A stretch of 64,000 bases of DNA from Lentzea kentuckyensis. GTDB taxonomy: Bacteria > Actinomycetota > Actinomycetes > Mycobacteriales > Pseudonocardiaceae. The DNA lies in NCBI RefSeq assembly GCF_002150765.1, contig NZ_MUYM01000064.1:111588-175587 (forward strand). The letters run 5' to 3'. The notes under the pieces were generated by a model. It saw only the letters and a program-made list of their open reading frames with translations. It made no database searches and was not told where the DNA came from. A program made the position numbers and the translations under genes. Positions 7,908 through 18,076 of this stretch are shown here, in pieces (the stretch's first letter is position 1; every line of letters starts with the position of its first letter).

Positions 7908-9590
7908 ATGGTCAACGACTTGAACCGTAGGAGCTTCCTGAACGCTGCGGTCTCGGCCGCAGGGCTCGTCGCGATGGGACCGCTGCTGTCCGCGTGTGGC
8001 GGGAGCGGTGCCCAGCGGGCGGGGGTGAACTCCGAGGCGGGCCTCAAGGCCGCGCTGCCCACCTACGTGCCGAACGCGTTGATCAAACCGGACATCCCGT
8101 CGGTGGCGGGCGGCCCCGACGTGCTGACGGATCCCGGCTTCCTCAACTACCCGTCCAACCGGATCGCCACCGTGTCCGGCGTCCCCGGCAAGGGCGGCAA
8201 GTACTCCGCCGTCACCCCGTTGTGGGGCACCATCCCGCCCGCGGACAACTCGTTCTACCAGGCGGTGAACAAGGCGCTGGGCATCCAGCTGGAGATGAAG
8301 CCGGCGGACGGCAACAACTACAACACGATCATCCCGACCATGACCGCGGCGAAGAAGCTGCCGGACTGGGTCAACCTGCCGGCGTGGTGGAACCCCAACT
8401 TCAACACCGGTGGCCTGGTCGGGAACCAGCTCGCTGACCTGACGCCGTTCCTGTCGGGTGACAACGTCAAGAAGTACCCGAACCTCGCCGCCATCCCCAC
8501 CGCCGCGTGGCGGGCCGGCGCCTGGGGCGACAAGCTCTACGGGATTCCCTGTTTCGCGTCCGGTTTCACGGTGGCCGGCGCCCTCTTCCACCGGCGGGAC
8601 GTCCTCGAGGCCAGGGGGATCAAGGCCGACGAGGTGAAGTCGGCCGACGACCTGATGAACCTCGGCAAGGAACTCACCGACGCCAAGGCCGGGGTCTGGG
8701 CCTTCGACGACATCTACACCTACTTCTACACCGCGTTCGGCGCGCCGCTGAAGTGGAGGGTGGACAACGGAAAGCTGGTCCACCTGTACGAGACGCAGGA
8801 GTTCCTGGACGGCCTGGACTGGCACCGCAAGCTGGCTGTCTCGGGTTACGTGCACCCGGACGCGCTGGCGGGCGACAACGCCTCCTCCACCACCCGGTTC
8901 TACGGCGGCAAGGTGCTGATCTCCGGTGGTGGGCCCGGCGCCTGGAATCTCGCCGACCACCAGAACGGGATGGCCGCCAACCCCAGCTACCGGCGTGGTG
9001 CGTTCAACTTCTTCGCCGCCGACGGCAAGAGTGCGCCCCGCGTCGACATGGGTGCCTCGACCAGCATCATCAGCTACCTCAACGCGAACCTGAAGCCGGA
9101 GCAGATCGAGGAACTGCTGGCCGTCGCCAACTACCTGGCGGCGCCGTTCGGCTCGGCCGAGTTCACCTTGGTCAACTTCGGTGTCGAGGGCACCCACTTC
9201 ACCATGGCGGGTGGGGTGCCGACGCCCACCGACGCGGGCAAGAAGGAGGTCCAGGCGCAGACCTACCCGTTCCTCGCCAGTTCCGCCCAGGCGATCAGCA
9301 ACCAGACCGCGCAGAGCGTCACCAGGGACTACACCGCCTGGCAGGCCGCGAACGTGAAGGCCCTCGCCAAGCCGGTCTTCTGGGGCATGAACATCAGCAT
9401 GCCGCAGGCGCAGGCCACGGCCGAGGCCGCGCAGGGTGTCAGCGACACGGTCAAGGACTGCTACCACGGCAAGAAGTCCATTCAGGACGTGAAGGACGCC
9501 GTCGCGGCGTGGAAGACCAGCGGTGGTGGTGACCGGTTGGTCCAGTGGATGAACGACAACGTGCTCCAGAAGTACGGCACCGGCCAGTGA
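7908..9590 (+). CDS. Tat-type substrate-binding lipoprotein of an oligosaccharide ABC importer
   Basis: 560 aa, the large (LplA/YtcQ-like) class of family 1 solute-binding proteins. The N-terminus MVNDLNRRSFLNAAVSAAG has a twin-arginine motif followed by lipobox LLSAC-G, so it probably exports folded via Tat and becomes lipid-anchored. The long mature domain with many Trp/Tyr/Asn residues suits a large, branched glycan ligand. It is the first gene of a tightly packed operon (two permeases, LacI, GH31, GH42, GH43, GH5); xyloglucan oligosaccharides are the inferred ligand. No ATPase gene is present, so a shared MsiK-type ATPase is expected elsewhere. Confidence 0.88.
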   Translation: MVNDLNRRSFLNAAVSAAGLVAMGPLLSACGGSGAQRAGVNSEAGLKAALPTYVPNALIKPDIPSVAGGPDVLTDPGFLNYPSNRIATVSGVPGKGGKYSAVTPLWGTIPPADNSFYQAVNKALGIQLEMKPADGNNYNTIIPTMTAAKKLPDWVNLPAWWNPNFNTGGLVGNQLADLTPFLSGDNVKKYPNLAAIPTAAWRAGAWGDKLYGIPCFASGFTVAGALFHRRDVLEARGIKADEVKSADDLMNLGKELTDAKAGVWAFDDIYTYFYTAFGAPLKWRVDNGKLVHLYETQEFLDGLDWHRKLAVSGYVHPDALAGDNASSTTRFYGGKVLISGGGPGAWNLADHQNGMAANPSYRRGAFNFFAADGKSAPRVDMGASTSIISYLNANLKPEQIEELLAVANYLAAPFGSAEFTLVNFGVEGTHFTMAGGVPTPTDAGKKEVQAQTYPFLASSAQAISNQTAQSVTRDYTAWQAANVKALAKPVFWGMNISMPQAQATAEAAQGVSDTVKDCYHGKKSIQDVKDAVAAWKTSGGGDRLVQWMNDNVLQKYGTGQ

Positions 9591-10534
9591 CCACCGTCCG
9601 ATCGGGTCGGGTGGGCCGACCCGCGAAAGTGAGCTGGCGGGTCAGGCTGCGCCGCGACCGGTCGCTGATCCTGATGACGCTGCCGGTCGTCGTCCTGCTG
9701 CTGGCGTTCAACTACGTGCCGTTGTTCGGGCTCGTCACGGCGTTCCAGGAGTACGACCCGCTGGCCGGGGTCTGGAACAGTCCGTGGGCCGGCCTCTACC
9801 AGTTCGAACGGCTGATCGGCGACCCGCTGTTCTGGGGAGCGCTGCGCAACACGCTCTACCTCAGCTTCGTGCAGCTGGTGCTGTTCTTCCCGATACCGAT
9901 CGCGCTGGCGCTGCTGCTGAACTCGGTGCTGTCGCTGAGGATCCGCAACTTCATCCAGTCCGTGGTGTACCTGCCGCACTTCTTCTCGTGGGTGCTGGCG
10001 ATCACGATCTTCCAGCAGATGCTCGGCGGCGCGGGCGCGCTCAACCAGTTCCTGCGGGCCAACGACGTCGGCACGTGGGACATCATGACCAACCCGGACA
10101 CCTTCGCGCTCCTGGTCACCTCACAGGTGATCTGGAAGGAAGCGGGCTGGGGGATCATCGTGTTCCTGGCGGCGCTGGCCGCGATCAACACCGATCTGTA
10201 CGAGGCTGCCGCGGCGGACGGTGCCGGGCGGTGGCGGCGGATGTGGCACATCACGTTGCCCGGCCTGCGCAGCGTCGTCGTGCTGATGCTGGTGCTGCGC
10301 CTGGGCAACGCGCTGACCGTCGGCTTCGAGCAGTTCCTGATCCAGCGGACCGCGGTCGGCCACGACAGCGCCGAGGTGCTGGACACCTTCTCCTTCTACT
10401 TCGGTATCGCCACCAACGACTACAGCTACGGCGCGGCGGCGGGTCTGTTCAAGAGCGTCATCTCGCTGCTGCTGATCTGGGGCGCGAACAAGCTGGCGCA
10501 CGCTTTCGGCGAAGACGGGTTGTACAGGCGATGA
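9587..10534 (+). CDS. ABC importer permease, LplB-like
   Basis: 315 aa from the GTG at 9587, overlapping the lipoprotein stop by 4 bp (GTGA). Six membrane helices are apparent. The cytoplasmic EAA loop reads YEAAAADGAGRWRRMWHITLPGL, which docks the ATPase. It pairs with the next gene to form a heterodimeric channel. Confidence 0.9.
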   Translation: MTTVRSGRVGRPAKVSWRVRLRRDRSLILMTLPVVVLLLAFNYVPLFGLVTAFQEYDPLAGVWNSPWAGLYQFERLIGDPLFWGALRNTLYLSFVQLVLFFPIPIALALLLNSVLSLRIRNFIQSVVYLPHFFSWVLAITIFQQMLGGAGALNQFLRANDVGTWDIMTNPDTFALLVTSQVIWKEAGWGIIVFLAALAAINTDLYEAAAADGAGRWRRMWHITLPGLRSVVVLMLVLRLGNALTVGFEQFLIQRTAVGHDSAEVLDTFSFYFGIATNDYSYGAAAGLFKSVISLLLIWGANKLAHAFGEDGLYRR

Positions 10535-11508
10535 CGGACACACTCATGATCCAACGCACTGGTGCGAGCGTGAAAACCGTTGCACCCCAGGTAGTGCGCA
10601 GGAAGAGAAAGAACGCGCGCCAGGCCTGGGAGGAGCCGCCCACGGTCGCCGGCGAGGCCGCGAAGGGCATCACGCTGGGCGGCGTGCTGCTGATCATGCT
10701 GATCCCGTTGTGGATCATCGTCGTGACCAGCCTGTCCACCCAGGCCGCGGTCAACCGCGCCGGCGGCCTGGTGATCTGGCCGGACGGCATCACCTTCGAG
10801 GCCTACCGGGTGATGCTCTCCGACTCGACGGTCCGCACCGCGCTCGTCGTCAGCCTCGGGATCACCGCGATCGGCACGCTGGTCTCGATGGTGGTCTCGG
10901 TGATGTGCGCCTACGGCCTGTCGCGGTCGGGCTCGCTCGGTCACCGCTTCATCCTGACGTTGCTGATCATCACGATGTTCGTCAACGGCGGCCTGATCCC
11001 GACCTTCCTGGTGGTCACCGGGCTCGGTGGGTACGGGCAGTGGTGGGCGCTGATCCTGCCGGGCGCGGTGTCGGTGTTCAACATCCTCATCCTGCGCGCC
11101 TTCTACTCGAGCACGTCGGCCGACCTGATCGAGGCGGCGCGGATCGACGGCGCGGGTGACTGGCGGATCCTGTGGTCGATCGTGTTGCCCACCTCGCGCG
11201 CGGTGACCGCGGTGATGGCGCTCTTCTACGGTGTCGGCTACTGGAACTCGTTCTTCAACGTCATGTTGTACATGCCGACGGACAGTGAGAAGTGGCCGTT
11301 GCAGTACGTGCTGCTGACCTATGTCAACCGGGGGAACGGAATGCCGGGCTCGGTCAACGGCGGGTTCGGCACCCAGTTCTCCCAGACGGCACCACTGTCG
11401 CTGCAGATGGCCGTGGTGGTGCTGACGCTGGTTCCGTTGCTCATCGTTTATCCGTTCGTGCAGAAGCACTTCCGCACGGGCGTTCTGACCGGCGCGATCA
11501 AGGGCTGA
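10531..11508 (+). CDS. ABC importer permease, LplC/YtcP-like
   Basis: 325 aa from the ATG at 10531, overlapping the previous stop by 4 bp (ATGA). It has a basic cytoplasmic N-terminus, about six membrane helices, and the EAA-type loop LIEAARIDGAGDWRILWSIVLP. Second subunit of the same importer; the C-terminus HFRTGVLTGAIKG is typical of this CarB/LplC class. Confidence 0.9.
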   Translation: MTDTLMIQRTGASVKTVAPQVVRRKRKNARQAWEEPPTVAGEAAKGITLGGVLLIMLIPLWIIVVTSLSTQAAVNRAGGLVIWPDGITFEAYRVMLSDSTVRTALVVSLGITAIGTLVSMVVSVMCAYGLSRSGSLGHRFILTLLIITMFVNGGLIPTFLVVTGLGGYGQWWALILPGAVSVFNILILRAFYSSTSADLIEAARIDGAGDWRILWSIVLPTSRAVTAVMALFYGVGYWNSFFNVMLYMPTDSEKWPLQYVLLTYVNRGNGMPGSVNGGFGTQFSQTAPLSLQMAVVVLTLVPLLIVYPFVQKHFRTGVLTGAIKG

Positions 11509-11515
11509 AACATTC

Positions 11516-12544
11516 ATGGTGACCATTGCGGACGTGGCCAGGCACGCGGGCGTGTCGTCCAGCACGGTGAGTTATGTGCTGACCGGCAAGCGCGCGATCT
11601 CCGAGGAGACCAGTGACAGAGTGCGCAATGCCGTGCGGGAACTGGGCTACCACCCGCACGCCGGCGCACGGGCACTCGCCGCCCGGCGGTCGCACATCGT
11701 GGCGCTGATGGTGCCGTTGCGCACGGACGTCTACGTCCCGGTGATGATGGAGATCGCGATCGCGGTGACCATGGCGGCCCGTCAGCACGGCTACGACGTG
11801 CTGTTGATCACCAACGACGAGGGCCCCGACGGGGTGCGCCGGATCGACGGCAGCGGCCTCGCCGACGGAGTGATCCTGATGGACGTCGAACTCGACGACG
11901 TGCGCATCCCCGTGGTGCGGTCGCAGGACATCCAGGCCGCGCTCATCGGCCTGCCGCAGGAGACCACCGGACTGTCCTGTGTGGACCACGACTTCTCCGC
12001 CGCCGGCGCACTGTGCGCGGACCACCTCGCCGATCTCGGCCACGAGGAGATCGCGTTCATCGGTTACGGTTCCGGGGTCTACCACCGGCACGCGGGCTAC
12101 GCCGAGCGCACGCTGGCCGGGTTCCGCGACCGTGCCGAGCAGCGCGGCCTGCGGTTCCTGCACCGGACGTGCGAAGGCACCTACGAAAGCACGGCAGGGA
12201 CGCTCGCCCGCATCCTCGCCGACCGTCCGGGCACCACGGGTTTCGTGGTGCAGAACGAAAGCGCGATCGGCCCGTTGCTCACGCTGCTGCGTGCCAGCGG
12301 GCGCACCGTGCCCGAGGACGCGTCGGTGATCGCCCTGTGCCAGGACCAGCTCGCCGAGCAGTTCGCCCCCAGGCTCACGGCGGTGACCGGCTCGGCGCAG
12401 GAGCTCGGCCGGGTCGCCGTCGACCAGATCATGCGCAGGCTGACCGCGGTGAACGACGGCGAGACGCCCACCGACGACCTGGTCCTGCTCACGCCCACCC
12501 TGACCGTGCGCGACAGCACCGGACGCGCGCCGCGCTCGTCCTGA
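11516..12544 (+). CDS. LacI-family transcriptional regulator, operon-encoded
   Basis: 342 aa, starting 7 bp after the permease stop. The HTH (MVTIADVARHAGVSSSTVSYVLTGKRAISEET) is almost the same as that of the LacI gene at 3575, including the recognition helix, so both may recognise the same or very similar operators. Full effector domain present (IGLPQETTGLSCVDHDFSAAG, HLADLGHEEIAFIG). Position inside the importer operon suggests autoregulation through the sites at 7776/7865, with an imported oligosaccharide as inducer. Confidence 0.9.
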   Translation: MVTIADVARHAGVSSSTVSYVLTGKRAISEETSDRVRNAVRELGYHPHAGARALAARRSHIVALMVPLRTDVYVPVMMEIAIAVTMAARQHGYDVLLITNDEGPDGVRRIDGSGLADGVILMDVELDDVRIPVVRSQDIQAALIGLPQETTGLSCVDHDFSAAGALCADHLADLGHEEIAFIGYGSGVYHRHAGYAERTLAGFRDRAEQRGLRFLHRTCEGTYESTAGTLARILADRPGTTGFVVQNESAIGPLLTLLRASGRTVPEDASVIALCQDQLAEQFAPRLTAVTGSAQELGRVAVDQIMRRLTAVNDGETPTDDLVLLTPTLTVRDSTGRAPRSS

Positions 12545-12584
12545 CCCGACCTTCCCGCACTTCACCACCGCGAGGAGCCCCCGC

Positions 12585-14621
12585 ATGCCCACGTTCTTCC
12601 GAGACCTCGGCACCGCGCTCGAATGGCGTGCCAGGGGCGAGACCCTGCGCGTCGAGGCCTGGGGCCCGCACGCAGTCCGGGTCAGGGCCACGCCGGCCGG
12701 GCCGCTGCACGACGACCTGCCGGGAGCTTTGCTGGACACACCACCGGACGGCGACGAGGTCGAGATCAAGATCGCCGAGCACCACGCGACGCTCGTCAAC
12801 GGCCGGCTCACCGTCCGGATCGACGCGCACACCGAAGGAAAGCTCACCCCGGAGCTGGGAGCGTCCGCGGGCTCGCTGACGTTCCTGCGCACCGAGGACG
12901 GCACCGAACTGCTCGCCGAGCAGCCCGCCCACTTCTGGTGGCCCGGCCCGCGGCTGGCCACCGCGACGGGCAACGGCCACCACCGTCTGGAGCAGCGTTT
13001 CCAGGCGTACCAGGGGGAACGGCTCTACGGCCTCGGCCAGCACACCCACGGGATGCTGAACCAGAAGGGCGCTGTCATCGACCTGGTGCAGCGCAACGCC
13101 GAGGTCACCATCCCGCTGATGATCTCCGACCGCGGCTACGGCCTGCTGTGGAACTCGCCCGCGATCGGCAGGGTGGAGCTCGCCGAGACCGGCACCCGCT
13201 GGGTGGCCGACAGCGCCCGCCAGATCGACTACTGGATCACCGCGGGCGAACCCGCGGACGTGCTGCGCGCCTACGCGGACGCGACCGGCCACGCACCCGA
13301 ACTCCCCGAGTGGGCTTCCGGTTTCTGGCAGTGCAAGCTGCGCTACCGCACCCAGGACGAGCTGCTGGAGGTCGCGCGCGAGTACCGGAGGCGCGGGCTG
13401 CCGTTGTCCGTGATCGTCTGCGACTTCTTCCACTGGACCCATCTCGGCGAGTGGAAGTTCGATCCCGCCGAGTGGCCCGATCCGGCGGCCATGGTGCGCG
13501 AGCTAGACGAGCTGGGCGTCAAGCTGATGGTCTCGGTGTGGCCGTCGGTCAGCCCGGCCAGCGAGAACTACCACCCCATGCTGGACCAGGGTTTCTTCAT
13601 CGGCACGGAGTTCGGGCCGATGGCGCACGCGGACTGGCCGGACAAGGGTCTTGGCGCCTACTCCGCCCAGGTCGCCTTCTACGACGCCACCAACCCCGAG
13701 GCCCGCGCGTACGTGTGGGAACGCATCCGGCGCGGCTACCACGAGTCCGGCATCAAGGTCTTCTGGCTGGACGCGGGGGAACCCGAGCTCAAGCCCGGCC
13801 ACCAGTACAACCTGCGCTACCACGCCGGCCCAGGGCTGGAGGTCGGCAACCTCTACCCGCGCGAGAACGCCCGCACTGTCCACGACGGACTGAAGGCGGC
13901 CGGGGAGCACGAGATCATCTCGCTCAACCGCTCCTCGTGGGCGGGCGCGCAGCGGTACGGCGCCGCGCTGTGGTCAGGGGACATCGGCACGGACTTCGCC
14001 TCGCTGCGCACGCAGATCAAGGCGGGCCTGAACGTGATGATGTCCGGAATTCCCTGGTGGACCACGGACATCGGCGGCTTCCACGGCGGCGATCCGGACG
14101 ACCCGGCCTACCGCGAGGTCCTCGTGCGCTGGTTCCAGTACGGCACCTTCTGCCCGTTGTTCCGCCTGCACGGTTTCCGCGGCGACGAGCAGGTGCTCGA
14201 ACCCGCGATGACCGGTCTGGCCAACGAGGTCTGGTCCTACGGCGAGGAGGCCTACGAGATCCTCGCCGCGCATCTGCGGCTGCGGGAACGCCTGCGTCCG
14301 TACGTGATGGACCAGATGCGGATCACGAGCGAGACCGGCGTGCCGCCGATGCGGCCGTTGTTCCTGGAGTTTCCCAGCGACGTGGGCGCGTGGGACGTGG
14401 AGGACGCCTTCCTGCTCGGCCCCGACCTGCTGGTCGCGCCGATCACCGAGGCCGGTGTCCGCGAACGCGAGGTCTACCTGCCGGCCGGAGCCCGGTGGAC
14501 CGACGCGTGGACCGGCGAGGAGCACGAGGGCGGGCGGACGGTGACGGTCGCGGCGCCGATCGAGCGCATCCCGCTGTTCCTGCGCGACGGCGCCGATCTG
14601 CCCGTGCGGGGGGAGCCGTGA
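12585..14621 (+). CDS. GH31 alpha-xylosidase (YicI-like)
   Basis: 678 aa, no signal peptide, preceded by GAGGAG. The N-terminal beta-sandwich is followed by the (beta/alpha)8 catalytic domain. Nucleophile Asp396 sits in VFWLDAGEPE and acid/base Asp466 in LWSGDIGTDF, both in the form typical of alpha-xylosidases rather than alpha-glucosidases. It would strip the alpha-1,6-xylosyl branches from the non-reducing end of xyloglucan oligosaccharides in the cytoplasm. It is the main reason to read this locus as a xyloglucan system. Translationally coupled to the GH42 gene (GTGA overlap). Confidence 0.9.
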   Translation: MPTFFRDLGTALEWRARGETLRVEAWGPHAVRVRATPAGPLHDDLPGALLDTPPDGDEVEIKIAEHHATLVNGRLTVRIDAHTEGKLTPELGASAGSLTFLRTEDGTELLAEQPAHFWWPGPRLATATGNGHHRLEQRFQAYQGERLYGLGQHTHGMLNQKGAVIDLVQRNAEVTIPLMISDRGYGLLWNSPAIGRVELAETGTRWVADSARQIDYWITAGEPADVLRAYADATGHAPELPEWASGFWQCKLRYRTQDELLEVAREYRRRGLPLSVIVCDFFHWTHLGEWKFDPAEWPDPAAMVRELDELGVKLMVSVWPSVSPASENYHPMLDQGFFIGTEFGPMAHADWPDKGLGAYSAQVAFYDATNPEARAYVWERIRRGYHESGIKVFWLDAGEPELKPGHQYNLRYHAGPGLEVGNLYPRENARTVHDGLKAAGEHEIISLNRSSWAGAQRYGAALWSGDIGTDFASLRTQIKAGLNVMMSGIPWWTTDIGGFHGGDPDDPAYREVLVRWFQYGTFCPLFRLHGFRGDEQVLEPAMTGLANEVWSYGEEAYEILAAHLRLRERLRPYVMDQMRITSETGVPPMRPLFLEFPSDVGAWDVEDAFLLGPDLLVAPITEAGVREREVYLPAGARWTDAWTGEEHEGGRTVTVAAPIERIPLFLRDGADLPVRGEP

Positions 14622-16597
14622 TCACCGGACGGCTGGGCGGGCTCGCCTTCGGTGGCGACTACAACCCCGAGCAGTGGGACGAGCAGGTCTGGAAGGAGGA
14701 CGACGAGCTGATGCGGGCGGCCGGGGTCAACCTGGCCACGGTCGGCGTGTTCTCCTGGGCACTGCTCGAACCGGAAGAAGGCCGCTACGACTTCGCCTGG
14801 CTCGACGCGCACCTGGAACGCCTGCACGCCAACGGTGTCCACGTCGACCTCGCCACACCGACCGCCTCGCCGCCGCCGTGGTTCACGCTGGCTCACCCGG
14901 ACGCCCTGCCGGTCACCCCGGACGGCACCAGGCTGACCCACGGCAGCAGGGACACCTACTGCCTCACCTCGCCGGCCTACCGCACCGCCGCGCGGCGCAT
15001 CGCCTCCGCGCTCGCGGAACGCTACGGCGACCACCCGGCGCTGGCGTTGTGGCACGTGCACAACGAGTACGCGACGTTGTGCTGGTGCGAGCACACGGCC
15101 GCCGCCTTCCGGGTCTGGCTGCGGGCGAAGTACGGCTCGCTGGAGGTGCTCAACGCGGCGTGGGGCACGGCGTTCTGGAGCCAGCGGTACGGCAGCTGGG
15201 AGCAGATCCTGCCGCCGCGCGCCACCCAGTGGCACCGCAACCCCGGTCACACGCTGGACTTCAGCCGGTTCTTCTCCGACGAGGTGATCGCCGCCTACAC
15301 CGAGCAGCGCGACGCCATCCGCGCCCACAGCGACCGTCCGGTGACGACCAACATGATGGTGCCCGGCTACCAGAACATCGACCTGTGGGCACTCAGTCGT
15401 GAGGTCGACCTGGTCTCGATCGACCACTACCCGGACGCGCCCGGCCTCGACGCCGCCGCGGACACCGCCTTCGCCGCGGACCGCGCCCGGTCGTTCGCGG
15501 GCGGCAAACCGTGGCTGCTGATGGAACAGGGCACCAGCACGGTCTACGGCGGAGATCGCGTTCTCGCCAAACAACCGGGGGAGATCCTGCGCCACTCGCT
15601 CGCGCACATCGCGCGCGGGTCGGAGGGAGCGCTGTTCTTCCAGTGGCGCCAGTCGAAGGCGGGCGCCGAACAGTGGCACTCGGCGATGGTCCCGCACGCG
15701 GGACCGGACAGCCGCGTCTTCCGCGAGGTGCGGGAAACCGGTGCGGCCGTCGGCAGGCTCGGCGAACTGGCCGGCTCGACCGTCACGGCGCACGTGGCCG
15801 TGCTGCACGACTCCGACGCGTGGTGGGCGTTGAACTCGGACGGCCTGCCTTCGTCCGAGCTCGACTACCACTCGGCTCTGCGCCGAGCCCACCGCGCGTT
15901 GTGGGACGCCGGGGTGGTCACCGACTTCGCCCACCCGGAAGCCGAGCTGAGCCGCTACCGGCTCGTGGTCGCGCCCGCGCTGTACCTGCTGTCCGACGCG
16001 GGCGCGGAGAACCTGCGGCGCTACGCCGAGAACGGCGGCACCCTGCTGGTGCAGCACTTCAGCGGAGTCGTCGACAGCTTGGCGCACGCCCGCCTCGGTG
16101 GTTACCCGGCCGCGCCACTGCGCGAGGCGCTCGGCATCAGGGTCGAGGAGTATCGGCCGCTCGCACGCGGCGAGCGGATCTCGCTGTCCGACGGTTCGCA
16201 CGGCACGACCTGGAGCGAGTCGCTGCGCACCGACAGCGCCGAGACGATCGCCGCCTACACCGACGGCGCTCTGGCCGGATCTCCCGCGTTGACCACGAAC
16301 CGGTGCGGTGCGGGCACCGCCTGGTACCTGTCCACCCGCCTCGACGCGGTGGACTACGCGGGCCTGGTCGCCGAACTGCTGGAGGCCGCCGGCGTCCGTC
16401 CGGTGCTGGCCGGTCTGCCGCCCGGCGTCGAGGCCGTCACCCGCGACGGCGAGGAGTGCCGCTGGCACGTCGTGCTCAACCATCGCGCCGAACCTGTCTC
16501 GCTGCCGAGTGCCGCTCACGACCTGCTCACGGGCGGGCCGGTCGGGGAAGTGCCCGCCGGTGGCTGCGTGGTGCTGAGGGAAGGAACGGTCCCGTGA
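14618..16597 (+). CDS. GH42 beta-galactosidase
   Basis: 659 aa from the GTG at 14618. Acid/base Glu150 in WHVHNEYA and nucleophile Glu303 in LLMEQGTS are in place. A Cys-rich loop (LCWCEH) follows the acid/base as in zinc-binding GH42 enzymes, though fewer cysteines are seen than in the classical site. Then comes a trimerisation/flavodoxin-like domain (LVVAPALYLLSDAG) and a small C-terminal beta domain. Cytoplasmic; expected to remove terminal beta-galactose, such as that on xyloglucan side chains. Overlaps GH31 and GH43 by 4 bp on each side. Confidence 0.92.
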   Translation: MITGRLGGLAFGGDYNPEQWDEQVWKEDDELMRAAGVNLATVGVFSWALLEPEEGRYDFAWLDAHLERLHANGVHVDLATPTASPPPWFTLAHPDALPVTPDGTRLTHGSRDTYCLTSPAYRTAARRIASALAERYGDHPALALWHVHNEYATLCWCEHTAAAFRVWLRAKYGSLEVLNAAWGTAFWSQRYGSWEQILPPRATQWHRNPGHTLDFSRFFSDEVIAAYTEQRDAIRAHSDRPVTTNMMVPGYQNIDLWALSREVDLVSIDHYPDAPGLDAAADTAFAADRARSFAGGKPWLLMEQGTSTVYGGDRVLAKQPGEILRHSLAHIARGSEGALFFQWRQSKAGAEQWHSAMVPHAGPDSRVFREVRETGAAVGRLGELAGSTVTAHVAVLHDSDAWWALNSDGLPSSELDYHSALRRAHRALWDAGVVTDFAHPEAELSRYRLVVAPALYLLSDAGAENLRRYAENGGTLLVQHFSGVVDSLAHARLGGYPAAPLREALGIRVEEYRPLARGERISLSDGSHGTTWSESLRTDSAETIAAYTDGALAGSPALTTNRCGAGTAWYLSTRLDAVDYAGLVAELLEAAGVRPVLAGLPPGVEAVTRDGEECRWHVVLNHRAEPVSLPSAAHDLLTGGPVGEVPAGGCVVLREGTVP

Positions 16598-18051
16598 CGA
16601 ACCCGGTGATCCCCGGAATGCACCCCGACCCGAGCGTGTGCCGGGTGGGGGAGGACTACTACCTGGCGTGTTCGAGTTTCGAGTACTTCCCCGGCATCCC
16701 GATCTTCCACAGCCGGGACCTGGTGACCTGGACCCAGCTCGGCAACGCGCTGGACCGGCCCAGCCAGCTGTCGATGAGCGCGGAGACACCGTCGTCGGGC
16801 GGACTCTACGCACCGACGCTGCGCCACCACGACGGCCGGTTCTGGCTGTGCGTCACGAACGTGAGCGACGGCGGTGGCAACGTCGTGTACACCGCCACCG
16901 ACCCGGCCGGGCCGTGGTCGGACCCGATCCGTCTTCCCGGGGTCGGTGGCATCGACCCCGACCTCGCCTGGGACGACGAGGGCGGCTGCTGGTGCACGGT
17001 CGCCGGAGTGGCGCAGTACCGCGTCGACCCGGTGACGGGGGAGACCTTCGGTGAGCCCAGGCGACTCTGGTCCGGCACGCCCGGTGCCAAGGCCCCGGAG
17101 GCGCCGCACCTGTACCGGATCGGCGACCACTGGTACCTGTTGATCGCCGAAGGTGGCACCGAACGGGGCCACGGCGTCTCGATCGCGCGCGGTCCCGCGC
17201 CGGACGGCCCGTTCGAACCGTGCCCAGCCAACCCGATTCTGTCGCACCGGAGCACTGATGATCCGGTGCAGAACACCGGTCACGCGGATCTGGTGCAGGC
17301 ATCGGACGGGTCGTGGTGGATGGTGCTGCTCGGCGTGCGGCCCGGTGGCGGCACCCCCGGCTGGCACGTGCTCGGCAGGGAGACGTTCCTCGCGCCGGTG
17401 AGCTGGGTCGACGGCTGGCCGGTGGTGGGCGACCTCGTCTCCGCCCCGCCGAGCGCCGTGTTCGCCGAGCGTGACGACTTCGACGACACCGAGCTGAGGC
17501 CGTGCTGGATCTCCCTGCGCGACCGCTCCGACCAGCACTGCACCACCAAGGACCGAGCCGGGTGGCTCACCCTGCGCGCCCGCGGGTCCAGTATGGACGA
17601 TCCGGCCGTCGTGTTCGCCGGCCGACGCCAGCAACACCGTTCGTGCTCCGCCCGCACCCGCGTCGATGCCGCGGAGGGCACCGGTGGACTGGCGATCCGG
17701 TTCGACGAGGAGCACCACTACGAGATCGAGGCGGCGGCCGGCGAGGTGCGGGTGCTCGCCCGCATCGGTCCACTGCGGACGGTCGTGGCGACACGACCCG
17801 TACCGGCGGGCCCACTGGTTCTGGGCGTGCGGGTGGACGAGGCGCGTGAGCTTCGTGACGCGCGTTCCGGGCCGGACACCATCTCCGTCGGCTTCGAGGA
17901 ACCCGACGGCACGTTCACCGTGCTCGCCGGGCTCGACGGCCGGTACCTCTCCACCGAGGTGGCCGGCGGCTTCACCGGACGGGTCATCGGCATGTACGCC
18001 GCGACGGGCACCGTCCACTTCGACTGGTTCGACTACCAGCAGGGCTCATGA
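16594..18051 (+). CDS. GH43 beta-xylosidase/alpha-L-arabinofuranosidase
   Basis: 485 aa from the GTG at 16594 (GTGA overlap with GH42). The N-terminal five-bladed propeller begins NPVIPGMHPDPSVCRVGEDYYLACSSFEYFPGIP. Catalytic base Asp12, the pKa-modulating Asp121 in GGIDPDL and acid Glu169 in KAPEAPHLY are visible. The C-terminal ~200 residues form the beta-sandwich common in GH43_11/12-type exo-enzymes. No signal peptide. Likely removes arabinose or xylose from imported oligosaccharides; specificity cannot be separated by eye. Confidence 0.9.
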   Translation: MTNPVIPGMHPDPSVCRVGEDYYLACSSFEYFPGIPIFHSRDLVTWTQLGNALDRPSQLSMSAETPSSGGLYAPTLRHHDGRFWLCVTNVSDGGGNVVYTATDPAGPWSDPIRLPGVGGIDPDLAWDDEGGCWCTVAGVAQYRVDPVTGETFGEPRRLWSGTPGAKAPEAPHLYRIGDHWYLLIAEGGTERGHGVSIARGPAPDGPFEPCPANPILSHRSTDDPVQNTGHADLVQASDGSWWMVLLGVRPGGGTPGWHVLGRETFLAPVSWVDGWPVVGDLVSAPPSAVFAERDDFDDTELRPCWISLRDRSDQHCTTKDRAGWLTLRARGSSMDDPAVVFAGRRQQHRSCSARTRVDAAEGTGGLAIRFDEEHHYEIEAAAGEVRVLARIGPLRTVVATRPVPAGPLVLGVRVDEARELRDARSGPDTISVGFEEPDGTFTVLAGLDGRYLSTEVAGGFTGRVIGMYAATGTVHFDWFDYQQGS

Positions 18052-18076
18052 CGATCAGCGGAGATTGTGAGGGTTC

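Noticed and set aside
14474..16813. 779-codon open frame on the minus strand
   Set aside because: Antisense shadow of the GH42 gene, low-complexity composition and no ribosome site.
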